A stretch of DNA of 64,000 nucleotides from JANJWP01 sp964482035 (GTDB taxonomy: Bacteria; Patescibacteriota; Gracilibacteria; BD1-5; UBA2023), in the NCBI GenBank assembly GCA_964482035.1, contig CAYZVC010000002.1, forward strand, positions 319,158 to 383,157, read 5' to 3'. This document shows positions 19,497-27,101 of this stretch, in pieces. Under the pieces are notes generated by a model, which saw only the letters and a program-made list of their open reading frames with translations, had not been told where the DNA came from and searched no databases. The translations under genes and the position numbers were made by a program. Every line of letters starts with the position of its first letter. The first letter of the stretch is position 1.

Positions 19497-19862
19497 TTAT
19501 GATTCGGCGTATCCGAAGCCTTCCATCGATACGCCGGTAATTTCTCCGTCAACGAGTTTCTGCCACAGCTCGTCCGAAAGGAAGTGGAATCCGACGAGCC
19601 AGGAGCCTTGCCTGATCGTCGACCCTCCGATCTCCAGCGGAACGGGTAGTACGAACGATTCGACGAACTCGACGGATTCGAGCTGCGTTCCTGACTCGTG
19701 GTTCACGTTCACGTATTTTTCTGAGATGTTCCGAACGAACTCGTGCGCCGTCTTGATGATTTCGTCTACGCTTATCACGTCGCCGTTCCTGTCCTCGGTA
19801 TCGGGTTCCAGCACCACGAACGTGGCCGTCTTGTGCGATTGGTCTGCCTTGATGATGCGCAT
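19497..19862 (-). CDS. prohead protease / phage serine protease (XkdF-like)
   Basis: This is a 121-residue protein starting MRIIKADQSHKTATFVVLEPD. Motifs DTEDRNGDVIS and VNHESG, then GSWLVGFHF and ITGVSMEGFGY, are characteristic of XkdF-type putative phage serine proteases, where His and Ser act in capsid maturation. It lies upstream of the scaffold and capsid genes, as expected. The start at 19862 is 59 nt after a late-gene motif. Confidence 0.7.
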   Translation of the reverse strand: MRIIKADQSHKTATFVVLEPDTEDRNGDVISVDEIIKTAHEFVRNISEKYVNVNHESGTQLESVEFVESFVLPVPLEIGGSTIRQGSWLVGFHFLSDELWQKLVDGEITGVSMEGFGYAES

Positions 19863-19907
19863 TGACTTGAAATGAAAAACCGCCGCGATTCTCTTCGAAG
19901 CGGCGGC

Positions 19908-19921
19908 CGTTCCAATGTCAT
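19908..19921 (-). promoter_or_regulatory. late-gene motif copy 7 (before the prohead protease)
   Basis: ATGACATTGGAACG is followed by a hairpin with arms CCGCCGC/GCGGCGG and TTTTT, and the protease start is 59 nt downstream. It is the cleanest intergenic copy. Confidence 0.6.
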
Positions 19922-19983
19922 CTAAAGTCCCGTTTACCAATTTTCGCCCGTTTGTCGAAAAGCGGGTAGAAAGTGGCAAACGC

Positions 19984-20011
19984 TTGACTACAAAGCCAAA
20001 ACTCTTACATT
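19984..20011 (+). promoter_or_regulatory. plus-strand promoter of the two-peptide moron
   Basis: TTGACT (19984-19989), a 16-nt spacer and TACATT (20006-20011) form a plausible sigma-70 promoter on the strand opposite to the head operon. It lies 62 nt before the first moron ORF. The -10 box is only a 4 of 6 match. Confidence 0.45.
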
Positions 20012-20072
20012 TGCCCGAATGCCGAGAACACGTTTCCGGCATACCTTCGAAAACCGTTAACCGAAAAACCGT

Positions 20073-20204
20073 ATGAAAACAGTACTCGCCCTGATTGTCG
20101 GATTATCCGCTATCGCCATAATCGTTTGGATCCAAATCCATGCGAAAACCTGATGAGACGAGATTACGGAACGTTCAGTGAACGAGATAACCGAAGGGCA
20201 TTAA
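20073..20204 (+). CDS. moron peptide 1, single-pass membrane peptide
   Basis: This is 43 residues (MKTVLALIVGLSAIAIIVW at the N-terminus), with a strong membrane helix and a charged C-terminal tail; two consecutive TGA codons encode Gly-Gly. It lies on the plus strand inside the minus-strand head operon, with its own promoter-like sequence. This is the layout of a moron, a gene expressed from the prophage for the host's or prophage's benefit, for example superinfection exclusion. Function is inferred. Confidence 0.5.
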
Positions 20205-20221
20205 TTCCCAATTCCACCATT

Positions 20222-20302
20222 ATGAAAGACGTAAAAAGCCTCATTGGATACGTATCGGCCGCATTGATACTTTTAGTTATCGGATACTCCGTTTTCGGCT
20301 AA
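20222..20302 (+). CDS. moron peptide 2, 26-residue membrane peptide
   Basis: This is 26 residues beginning MKDVKSLIGYV and ending ILLVIGYSVFG, almost all hydrophobic, starting 17 nt after moron peptide 1. Its stop overlaps the stop of the convergent head-morphogenesis gene. It resembles the very short membrane peptides of toxin or exclusion systems. The case rests on pairing with peptide 1 and the shared promoter. Confidence 0.4.
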   Translation: MKDVKSLIGYVSAALILLVIGYSVFG

Positions 20303-21093
20303 TTATCGGAATTCGGGTCAGTGAGGCGGTACGACGTAACGCACCGGCAGTTGAAGCCGTGCGGCGCGTGGTCCGTCTGCGTTCCCGGAAACAGTTCGTT
20401 GGCCGGAATCCATCCGGCTTCCTGGTTCGCCCAATGGGACGGACGTACTTTGTCGTCGCCCTGAGTTTGGCTGCGCTTCCAGCCGACCGTACCCATCTCC
20501 GCGGCGTAGCTGTCGAACTGCGACCGCTTTCCGGCTTCGTAGGCGTTTCCCATTTCCATGACGGATATGAGGTTGGCGCGGTATTTTCCGAATTCTTCGA
20601 ACCTCGAGCGGATCTCTTCGGAAACCTTCCCGAGGCTCCATTTCTCCTGCGACGCCTTCAAGATGAGGTCTCCGATCTCCTTCTTCGTAGTCTCGTTGAC
20701 TCCGGATATGAGGCTTCCCGCACGTTCGGAAGCGTAAGACTGCGCGCCGGCGTTGTCGAGTTCGAAGGACACGTCGACGGACAGTTCAGCGACGATGTCG
20801 GCGAACTGGCTTTCACGGCCGAGCGAGTAGGCGACGATGAGTTCGTTGATGACCGATTGCCGGAAAGCCGCTTCCTCTTCGTTGGATAACTTCTTGATGT
20901 CTTCGGCGGGGAAGACGTTCGGGTTTCTGGCTACGAAATCCAAATAGTCCGCGGCCTGTTTTTCGAAGTACCCAGTCCACAGTTCGGAAAAACGCCCGAA
21001 CGCCTGGGCGAATTCCTTCCCCCGGAGTTCGAGCGCGTCTTTCGCGAGCTTCGTCCTGGCGATTTCCATCTTCAGGAGTTCGAGTTTGCGCAT
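20299..21093 (-). CDS. phage head morphogenesis protein (SPP1 gp7/Mu F-like)
   Basis: This is a 264-residue protein. A long helical N-terminal half is followed by the C-terminal signature RPSHWANQEAGWIPANELF and HGFNCRCVTSYRL, which is diagnostic of the Phage_Mu_F/SPP1 gp7 family. It lies 3 nt after the portal gene, the usual position. These minor head proteins are packaged with DNA or assist portal incorporation. No TGA is used. Confidence 0.9.
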   Translation of the reverse strand: MRKLELLKMEIARTKLAKDALELRGKEFAQAFGRFSELWTGYFEKQAADYLDFVARNPNVFPAEDIKKLSNEEEAAFRQSVINELIVAYSLGRESQFADIVAELSVDVSFELDNAGAQSYASERAGSLISGVNETTKKEIGDLILKASQEKWSLGKVSEEIRSRFEEFGKYRANLISVMEMGNAYEAGKRSQFDSYAAEMGTVGWKRSQTQGDDKVRPSHWANQEAGWIPANELFPGTQTDHAPHGFNCRCVTSYRLTDPNSDN

Positions 21094-21096
21094 CGG

Positions 21097-22326
21097 CTAT
21101 TTGGTGATCTGTTCGTAGAGCTTCCGGATTTCCTCCTCGGCCTTCGCGATTCCGGATGCGGCCGGGTCGTTCTGCTGCGCGTTGTCCGGAGTCGATACGA
21201 GGTCGTTTCCGTCCGCGCGCTCTTCGAGTCCGAGTTTCTTTCTGGCTTCGTTCGCCGTCATGATTCCGGCTTTGACGTAACCGGACGCGACGCGCATCTC
21301 CTCGAGCTGGTTCGAGGTGTCGACGGGATTGAGGGCCGTTTCGTCGATCTTCGGGAACTCTTCGCGCAGCGAGTCCCTCAACTGCCTCATGAATTCGTCC
21401 TGGAGCGGGGCGATGACGTCCTTGTTGAACGTCTCGAGGCTCGTCTCGGCCGTCGACCTGTTCGATGAATCCGAAATGAGCAGGTCGTACGGAATCGAAA
21501 GCGCGATCGCGATGGATTTGATGAGCGCCGACCGGTACTCCAGGAATGCCGAAGTGTCGGTTTCCTTGTCGAGTTCAAGTCGCTCGAGTTCGGTCGGTAT
21601 GATGGCGGCCGTGAACGCGTTCTTGAGTCCGGACGTGCGGTCGATGAGCGCCGTCTTGATAGCGTTCTTCTGGTCGTCGGTAAGTTTCCCGTTCTTGTCG
21701 ATGAGGAACGACGTTCCGAGGAATCCGCGGTCGAAGTGGGTCGAGTAGTACTGGTCGATCTGCGCCAGGAGGGCGATTTGAAGAGACGCCTTCGCGATGA
21801 CGGAATCACCGTAGTGCCGGCTCGTCATGGACGTGAGCCTGATATGGACGACTTCCTTCTCTTCGAAGGGCTGTTTCTTACCGCCGGCGTTCTGCACGTA
21901 CGACTTCACCCGTTTTCCGTCGGACTCCTCGTGCTTAACCCGTACCTCCTGCGTGATGAACGGGACGAGCCTTACGACCTTTCAGTCGTTCGTCCGGACC
22001 TTCTCGAGGAAGACGTTTCCGCAGACGTAGAGGTTTTCGAAGCAGTACTTCGCGTCGAGGCTTTTCAGGAGCGAATCCAGTTCCTTGTCCCCGGATTCGG
22101 TGAATCAGGAATTGGCAGCCTTCGAGATGCGCTCGACGATTCACCCGACGATGAAGGATTCCTTGTACGTCTTGACCAGGAGGGAGAACGGTATTTCCGG
22201 CTGGGAGATTCATGCGACGTCCTTCCAGTCGTCCTTCTGCTTCGAAGCGCTGTCGTCGCTCGAAAGCTTCTCTACGGACACGGAAATGACGGTCACGTCC
22301 TTTTCGCTTTTCTTTGCCTTCGGCAT
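21097..22326 (-). CDS. portal protein
   Basis: This is 409 residues with four TGA codons. Segments YCFENLYVCGNVFLEKVR, VVHIRLTSMTSRHYGDSVI and FDRGFLGTSFLI match phage portal proteins of the PBSX/HK97-like class (helical wing, stem and crown), with a C-terminal acidic helix. It lies between the terminase side and the head morphogenesis gene. It forms the dodecameric DNA entry channel. Confidence 0.85.
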
Positions 22327-22338
22327 GTTCGGGGTCGG

Positions 22339-22872
22339 TTATGTGGTTTTTCCGATTGTCGTCTCGGTGCGTTCCGTTCCAATGTCATCCTTGATCATGC
22401 GCCGGCGCATCTCGACGATGTCGTGGAGTATGGCGATGTGCCAACGGATCTTCTGCTGCTCATCCTCGGTGAACTCGTAGACGCGCAGCAGGTTCACCAT
22501 GGCGTACCCGAATCCGCTGGGCAGCGTGTCGCCGGCTTCGATGCGCGCTATGGACCGGTCGTCCATCTTGATCATGCGGGCGACGTGGTGGATGTCCCAG
22601 CCCTTGCGAATCCGCCTTTCGCGCAGTATCTCGCCGAGGACGCTTTCGGTAGGCTTCACCCATTTCTTCTTGTTCGCTACGTAAAAATCGTCCTTCGGGA
22701 GTCAGAAGAAATCGTAAAGTATGTCCAGGTGGACGCCCTTGTACTTCCCTCGGGAATCGCGCATCACGGCCAGGAGCGTCCTCTGTTCGATTCCGGTCCT
22801 TTCGTGCAAGGATTTCAGTCAGTGCTTCGTTTCGTATTCGGAGAGCTTCGAGCGAAGGGCGCATTGTTTCAT
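22339..22872 (-). CDS. double helix-turn-helix regulator between terminase and portal
   Basis: This is 177 residues with two TGA codons. The N-terminal 65 residues look like one HTH (LKSLHERTGIEQRTLLAVMRD), and residues 75-140 form an XRE-like HTH (LGEILRERRIRKGWDIHHVARMI then SIARIEAGDTLPSG). It lies 10 nt after the large terminase and 12 nt before the portal gene. The late-gene motif copy 8 overlaps its last codons. A DNA-binding protein here could be the late-gene activator or a packaging factor; this is inference. Confidence 0.6.
22375..22388 (-). promoter_or_regulatory. late-gene motif copy 8 (before the portal gene)
   Basis: ATGACATTGGAACG overlaps the 3' codons of the double-HTH gene; the portal start is 62 nt downstream. 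No hairpin follows this copy. It is the farthest upstream copy in the structural operon. Confidence 0.55.
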
Positions 22873-22882
22873 GTCCGAGTTT

Positions 22883-24433
22883 TTAGAAAATCATCACGTC
22901 GTTGTTCGAACGTACGGGCATCAGGTCGAAGAACGCCCGTTGCGACAGCGCGTCGCCGAAGTCCGGGGATCGGCCGCCGAGGATGTTCTTCTGCTCCTCC
23001 TTCGGGTTGATCTGCTTCTTTCCGTCCGAGTCCATGGAACGGCGCTTGATGGCCTTCAGGTCGTTCCTGATGAGGTCGGCCACCTTGACCGTCTTCCCCT
23101 TCAGCTCGACAGTGTCCGAATGGACTCCGTCCACCGTGCAGTTCGAAGCGTCGACGTTCACGCGCATGAGCCGGTCATTGACGAGTTCGGCCGCTCGGTA
23201 GTAGCATTGCGTCTTGAGGTTCGCGTAGGCCTCCTTGATTCCCGTTCCGGGGTCCTCGAGGGCGGGAAGACCGCTCCCGAACCCGACGTATCACCCCTCG
23301 TCGACGACTCCGCCTCCGACTCCGTCCTGGTCGACGGACACTTGGGATTTGGGAACGGCGAATTTCGCACGTAGGCGCTCTAATTCCGCCGTGGTTTCCG
23401 TCGTCTTGGACTTCGTGAGCACGGAGACCCAAAGCACGTCGTATCATTCCCAAACGAATATGACGCACAGGTCGCGGCCGAATCGTGCGACGTCGCAGTT
23501 GATGAACCTGCGGCCTCCGGACGGTACGACGTTAGAAGGAAGGTCGGAAAGGGCGACGTGGTCGAAGAGCGCTCGGCCGTCCTGCGAAATCTTCCAGTTT
23601 CCGTCGAGGAGCTGCTTTTTCGTGATCTCGTCCTGGGAGAGGAGGTTTCCGAGGTATTGCGGGTTCGTAGCCAGAAGCTCGCGGTTGTCGTAGATGCTCC
23701 CGGATATGAACGCCAGCGATTTCACGAGGTCATGCTTGTCGAACCCTTCGAAGCTCGGGTTGTCGAATATGTGCGGGCATTTCCCGATGACCTCGTCCTT
23801 CGAATCTCTCCACACCATTTTCCCGTTGTCTCGGATGAAGTAGCGCATGACGCCGTCCCGCTCCGGAATCGGGAGTCAGTAACGCGGGCTGGAGGGGTCC
23901 TGCTCGATCCACCATTCGACGAGTCATGCGACGAACGAATCCGGATCCGGGTTGCACGTGGCGCGGATGTACGGGTTCACGCCGCATACGGAGCGGTTGC
24001 GGCCGACGAGGTACCAGAACTGCGATTCGCTGAAGTGCGTAAGTTCGTCGAACCCTTCGAAGGCGTACTGCGCTCCCTGGTGGTCGAGCATGTTCTTGTC
24101 GTACTCCAGGTGGTTGAATTTGAGTGAGTTTCCGATAGGGAAGACCCATTCGAGCGTCGATTCCTTCGGTTCGGCGTTGAAGGGCGGATAGAGGGCGTTC
24201 GACGTGTCCCAGAGGCCGCCTTCGTTGCGGATCTGCGGAGTGGTACGGCGGAAGATCACGCCGCCGAATCACGGGACGGACGTGATGTGCCGCAGCGGCT
24301 CCATGAGAAGGGCGAACGTTTTCCCGACTCCTGCGCCGGATCCTCATATGACGATGTCGGCCGGCGACGAAAGGAAGTTCTCCTGGAATCCGGGCTGGGG
24401 CTTGATGATTTTCGCTTTACTCGGTGCCGGCAT
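22883..24433 (-). CDS. terminase large subunit
   Basis: This is 516 residues with six TGA codons. A Walker A GGSGAGVGKT at residues 30-39 has its first Gly encoded by TGA. A Walker B-like FEGFDEL at about residue 125, the CNPDPDSF coupling motif, and a C-terminal nuclease part with FINCDVARFG and QVSVDQDGVGG supply the acidic metal ligands. It packages DNA into proheads by ATP hydrolysis and cuts the genome. It overlaps the small-subunit gene by 17 nt. Confidence 0.92.
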
Positions 24434-24983
24434 CGGCGGTGCGTCGGTTATCGGGGAGATAGATGACTGCCTGCTGGAGTGGCGCTCCGTCCTTGCCCGT
24501 CACTTCCGTCTCGGACTTGTCCTTCCATCCGAATACGTTCTTCGCGACGAATATCGCGAAATTCGACGAATACTGTCCCGTGAGGCCGTTTTCGATGAGG
24601 TTGGATTCCTGAATTTGCTTCGCACGCTTGTAGGCAACGGAAAATTCGGGATGCAACAGGTTTCCCTCGGCATCCTCGGCCGTCGCCCATTCGACGACAG
24701 TGTCCTTGTGTACGCCGATAGAATGAGCGAACCGTTCGAGCGTCGGGAACACGCTCGCGAAGACTTTGTGCGTCTCCGCTTTCACCATCCCGCGCACGAA
24801 TCCGTCCGGATCTTTCCTTCTGAATGACACCTCGGCGTTTCCGCTGCCGTAAAAAGTCCGATCGACGACGATTTCCTGTGAGGTCCTCTCCATGAAGGCG
24901 ATAATCTCCCCGCAGTACTTCGGATCATAATCGGTCGGCCTTCCGGCCTTGAGCTTGTCTTCGGGATTCTTGCGCTTGGTCAT
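24417..24983 (-). CDS. terminase small subunit-like protein
   Basis: This is 188 residues. The N-terminal segment GRPTDYDPKYCGEIIAFM is a recurrent start of phage DNA-packaging proteins. Residues 75-105 (LERFAHSIGVHKDTVVEWA) form the HTH used to bind the packaging site, and the C-terminal AKNVFGWKDK segment is also typical. ATG 24983 was chosen over the longer frame because the extension has no family similarity. It lies immediately upstream of, and overlaps, the large subunit. Confidence 0.75.
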   Translation of the reverse strand: MTKRKNPEDKLKAGRPTDYDPKYCGEIIAFMERTSQEIVVDRTFYGSGNAEVSFRRKDPDGFVRGMVKAETHKVFASVFPTLERFAHSIGVHKDTVVEWATAEDAEGNLLHPEFSVAYKRAKQIQESNLIENGLTGQYSSNFAIFVAKNVFGWKDKSETEVTGKDGAPLQQAVIYLPDNRRTADAGTE

Positions 24984-25183
24984 TTTCGTTTCGGGTAATG
25001 AGGAAGCGTCGGTCGATTCGCGTTTCAATTCCAGCCTGCCGATTTCGGTAAGTTGGAACCGAGGCGCGAACCTCGGTGGTGTGCCTTTCGCGTACTTGAA
25101 CACGGATGACTCGGCTTTCCGCTACTCGCGCCACCCGGAACTTCGTATCTCGTTTTCTTCGTCATGACTCGTTCCGCCTCCAT

Positions 25184-25260
25184 GGGAGGGCATTGACTGG
25201 GGCTTGTACCGAGCGAGGTGGATCGCTGCCACCGGACTGCATGCCAGTCAATGCTCTCCC
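25184..25260 (+). ncRNA. long-hairpin RNA H1
   Basis: A 17-bp stem (25184-25200 with 25244-25260) encloses a 43-nt loop with an inner GGTGG/CCACC stem. In a plus-strand RNA the only irregular pair is G-U; in a minus-strand RNA it would be an A-C mismatch, so plus transcription is favoured. The flanks CCATGGGAGGG and CTCTCCCGAGGAAGAG recur exactly in H2. No similarity to a known RNA family is recognised. Confidence 0.45.
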
Positions 25261-25406
25261 GAGGAAGAGCCGCGAGTTTCGTTCGCGCGCGTCGGACTGA
25301 ACCGCTACGGTTTTTAGGAGGGGACCTCTCACTGCTCCCGTATACGGCTTACGCTTGAGGGCCTTTCCGGCTTTCGCCTACTCGGCTTAACTTCTCGCCG
25401 TTCCAT

Positions 25407-25496
25407 GGGAGGGTTCCGAAGCCGTATCTATTCGGTTCTGTGTAAGTTAGGCCGAAGCATTGCACGAGACCTATACGGCAGATTCGGAACTCTCCC
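25407..25496 (+). ncRNA. long-hairpin RNA H2, paralogue of H1
   Basis: A 21-bp stem (25407-25427 with 25473-25496) with a 3-nt bulge and a 45-nt loop. The outer 7 bp and flanks equal those of H1. The inner stem sequence is completely different (TTCCGAA-GCCGTAT here, CATTGACTGG in H1) yet still paired, so pairing is conserved while sequence is not. The same single G-U pair marks the plus strand as the likely RNA. Confidence 0.45.
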
Positions 25497-25539
25497 GAGG
25501 AAGAGTGCCGGTTCTGCTACCAATGAGCCGGCAAGATCA

Positions 25540-25636
25540 TGGGGGAAGATGAGCGATTCGAACGCTCGGCACGCCGTAGCGCACACGCGTTTTATGCGCA
25601 CAAACGCGTCGCATTAAGCCTCTCTGCCAATCTTCC
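25540..25636 (-). tRNA. type II tRNA with enlarged anticodon arm, anticodon unresolved
   Basis: This 97-nt unit has a perfect 7-bp acceptor (GGAAGAT/ATCTTCC), encoded CCA, Ser-like D arm (GCAG...TGC), a 6-bp variable arm and a canonical T arm (GAGCG-TTCGAAT-CGCTC). The anticodon stem ACGCG/CGCGT at the normal position encloses 15 nt rather than 7. The flanking TTT/AAA can extend the stem to 8 bp with a 9-nt loop. Removing the inner 8 nt would leave TTTAAAA with anticodon TAA (Leu). It could be a functional oddity, a tRNA mimic or a decayed gene. Confidence 0.55.
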
Positions 25637-25637
25637 A

Positions 25638-25713
25638 TGGTCGCGCGTGCTGGATTCGAACCAGCGTTCTCCGGATTATGAGACCGACAAGATGACCGCT
25701 TCTCTAACGCGCT
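25638..25713 (-). tRNA. tRNA with CAU anticodon (Met or modified Ile)
   Basis: This 76-nt cloverleaf has acceptor GCGCGT/ACGCGC (6 bp, with an A1-G72 mismatch), D stem GAGA/TCTT, anticodon loop CTCATAA (anticodon CAT), T arm GCTGG-TTCGAAT-CCAGC and encoded CCA. The anticodon stem has a T-T mismatch next to the loop. The lack of a 1-72 pair recalls initiator tRNA. It is 1 nt from the type II tRNA, so the two are probably co-transcribed within the prophage. Confidence 0.75.
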
Positions 25714-26059
25714 GCGTAACTTCTTCGCTCAATGTTCCGCTACTCCGGTACTGCCCCGGATTCTCAGACGCCCGTTGCTTTACAAGAGAACTCGCATCTT
25801 CCGGTGCCCCGGTGCCTAGACTCTGTCTGCGTCCTACTTTCGGACTCGTAGCGGTTACGTTCTCGGAAAGGTCGGGAGGTTTCCCAAGCCTCCCGTCTTC
25901 CAGGTCAAAGCTTTAACCCCCGGTTTTTCCGAACCGGGATTCCGCTTGCGAACCGGATTGGGCGGCTCTTCGGCGGAATCCCGGCCCCGAAGGGCTTGGG
26001 GCGGGTTTCGTTGCAGCGATACGGATACTCCGGAAGTGGGAACGACAAGTCAAGGGAAA

Positions 26060-26221
26060 TTACCCGCGTTTCTCGATGCTCGCGTAAATCCGCGTCACGG
26101 TCCTACGGCTGACCGGAAGGCGCTTGGCGATTTCGGACTTTCCTTCGCCGCGGTAAATCGACGCCACGATCTCGTCGCGTACGGATTCGGGAATCTTCCC
26201 GTCGTGTTTCGATGCTCGCAT
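26060..26221 (-). CDS. small helix-turn-helix protein
   Basis: This 53-residue protein is a bare HTH: IPESVRDEIVASIYRGEGKSEIAKRLPVSRRTVTRIY, of the resolvase/transposase-HTH (HTH_38/Tnp) type. It lies at the end of the early operon next to the RNA block. It might regulate late or RNA-block transcription. No TGA is used. Confidence 0.5.
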   Translation of the reverse strand: MRASKHDGKIPESVRDEIVASIYRGEGKSEIAKRLPVSRRTVTRIYASIEKRG

Positions 26222-26235
26222 GGTCGGGTGAACGG

Positions 26236-26502
26236 TTACGAAAATGCCAGGTAAAGCAGGGCGGCTACCAAGGCGGCGTAGGTCGCGACGATCAGCCATT
26301 CCGAACGGTTGGACGTTCGCTTGGGCGGCTTTCTTGCGGTCATCGCGTATCATTCCGTCCTGCGTACGAACCCTTTTGGAAAACCCTTCTTGTTGAACGA
26401 TTTCACCGGTCGGAAATACGCGCGGTTCATTCGGTCGATGTCTTCGTCGGTAGGCTCCCGGATGTCTTCCAGTTCCGGATAGAACGGCTTGCATAATTCC
26501 AT
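26236..26502 (-). CDS. hypothetical protein with C-terminal membrane helix
   Basis: This is 88 residues with one TGA. An acidic N-terminal half (MELCKPFYPELEDIREP) is followed by a basic stretch and a C-terminal membrane segment (LIVATYAALVAALLYLAF). It is 12 nt after the VRR-NUC gene, in the same operon. It has a tail-anchored shape; function unknown. Confidence 0.45.
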
Positions 26503-26514
26503 GGTCGCATGGGG

Positions 26515-26931
26515 TTACGGAGCTTCTGATTCGATGTACTTCGTGAGGATCTCGCAGGCCTCCTCGTGGCCGTAGGCGAAGTGCGCGGCGACGTTCGGGA
26601 CGGAATTCAGTAGCCGGACCCAGCGTTTCTGGTCGGTGCTCACGACGGACGGGGTTTTCCCGTTTTCGTCCTTCTGACGCTTCAGCTCGATCCATACGAG
26701 CGAACGGGTTCCGTCCGCCCTCTGGATGACGCACACGTAGTCGGGGACGCCTTTCCGCATCCCCTGTTTGTTCTTCCGGACTTGGACGCTCTTATGCCGC
26801 ACGCCGGTCTCGTTCCCGATATGGGAGAACTCCAGCACGCCTGGGGAGTCGGACGACTCGTCGACCATCCATGCGCGGAGCCTCCAAGTGAGCGCTTCGC
26901 CCTCCGCGTCTTCGTATGGGATTTCCGGCAT
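26515..26931 (-). CDS. VRR-NUC domain nuclease
   Basis: This is a 138-residue protein. A PD-(D/E)xK core is visible: GMRKGVPDYVCV (Asp), then LVWIELKRQK (Glu and Lys), with a final QKRWVRLL motif. These are the landmarks of the VRR-NUC family, stand-alone phage nucleases thought to act on Holliday junctions or other branched DNA. Its start overlaps the stop of the preceding 55-residue gene (TAATG). Likely role in recombination or genome processing before packaging. Confidence 0.8.
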   Translation of the reverse strand: MPEIPYEDAEGEALTWRLRAWMVDESSDSPGVLEFSHIGNETGVRHKSVQVRKNKQGMRKGVPDYVCVIQRADGTRSLVWIELKRQKDENGKTPSVVSTDQKRWVRLLNSVPNVAAHFAYGHEEACEILTKYIESEAP

Positions 26932-27098
26932 TACGATTCATTACGGAGTACGTAGAGCATCGCGCAGAATCCGGATATCCAGGACAGTACGAAAAGCGAC
27001 CTTAATGCTTCTTTCGGTACTCATAGTGCGAATAGCGCGGAAGAGCTGACCGCAGCGAGTAAAAACGCTATAAAAGCGCTGAACGTGAACTTATCCAT
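26931..27098 (-). CDS. small membrane protein
   Basis: This is 55 residues with one TGA. Two hydrophobic stretches (FSAFIAFLLAAVSSSALFAL and FVLSWISGFCAMLYV) make a helical hairpin. It is coupled to VRR-NUC through a TAATG overlap and lies 3 nt after the coiled-coil protein. Function unknown. Confidence 0.5.
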
Positions 27099-27101
27099 GG
27101 T

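Larger units (their letters stand above)
24984..26059. other. non-coding, RNA-rich block between packaging and early regions
   Basis: I see no convincing protein gene over this 1.1 kb. It contains two long hairpins (25184-25260 and 25407-25496), two tRNA genes (25540-25636 and 25638-25713) and, from 25740 to 25945, a series of short GC-rich hairpins that I could not resolve into tRNAs. One has arms CCCGGTT/AACCGGG near 25921-25940, one has arms GGGAGG/CCTCCC near 25880. Four units end with CCATG on the minus strand, hinting at a shared duplication history. Confidence 0.55.

Noticed and set aside
25184..25496. H1 and H2 as tRNA genes (they end with CCATG like the neighbouring tRNAs)
   Set aside because: There is no T arm or D arm; the acceptor-like pairing simply continues into a long uninterrupted hairpin.
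25740..25945. Further tRNAs in the short-hairpin stretch
   Set aside because: I saw arms of 4-6 bp with 7-nt loops but could not assemble any full cloverleaf or find a standard T loop.
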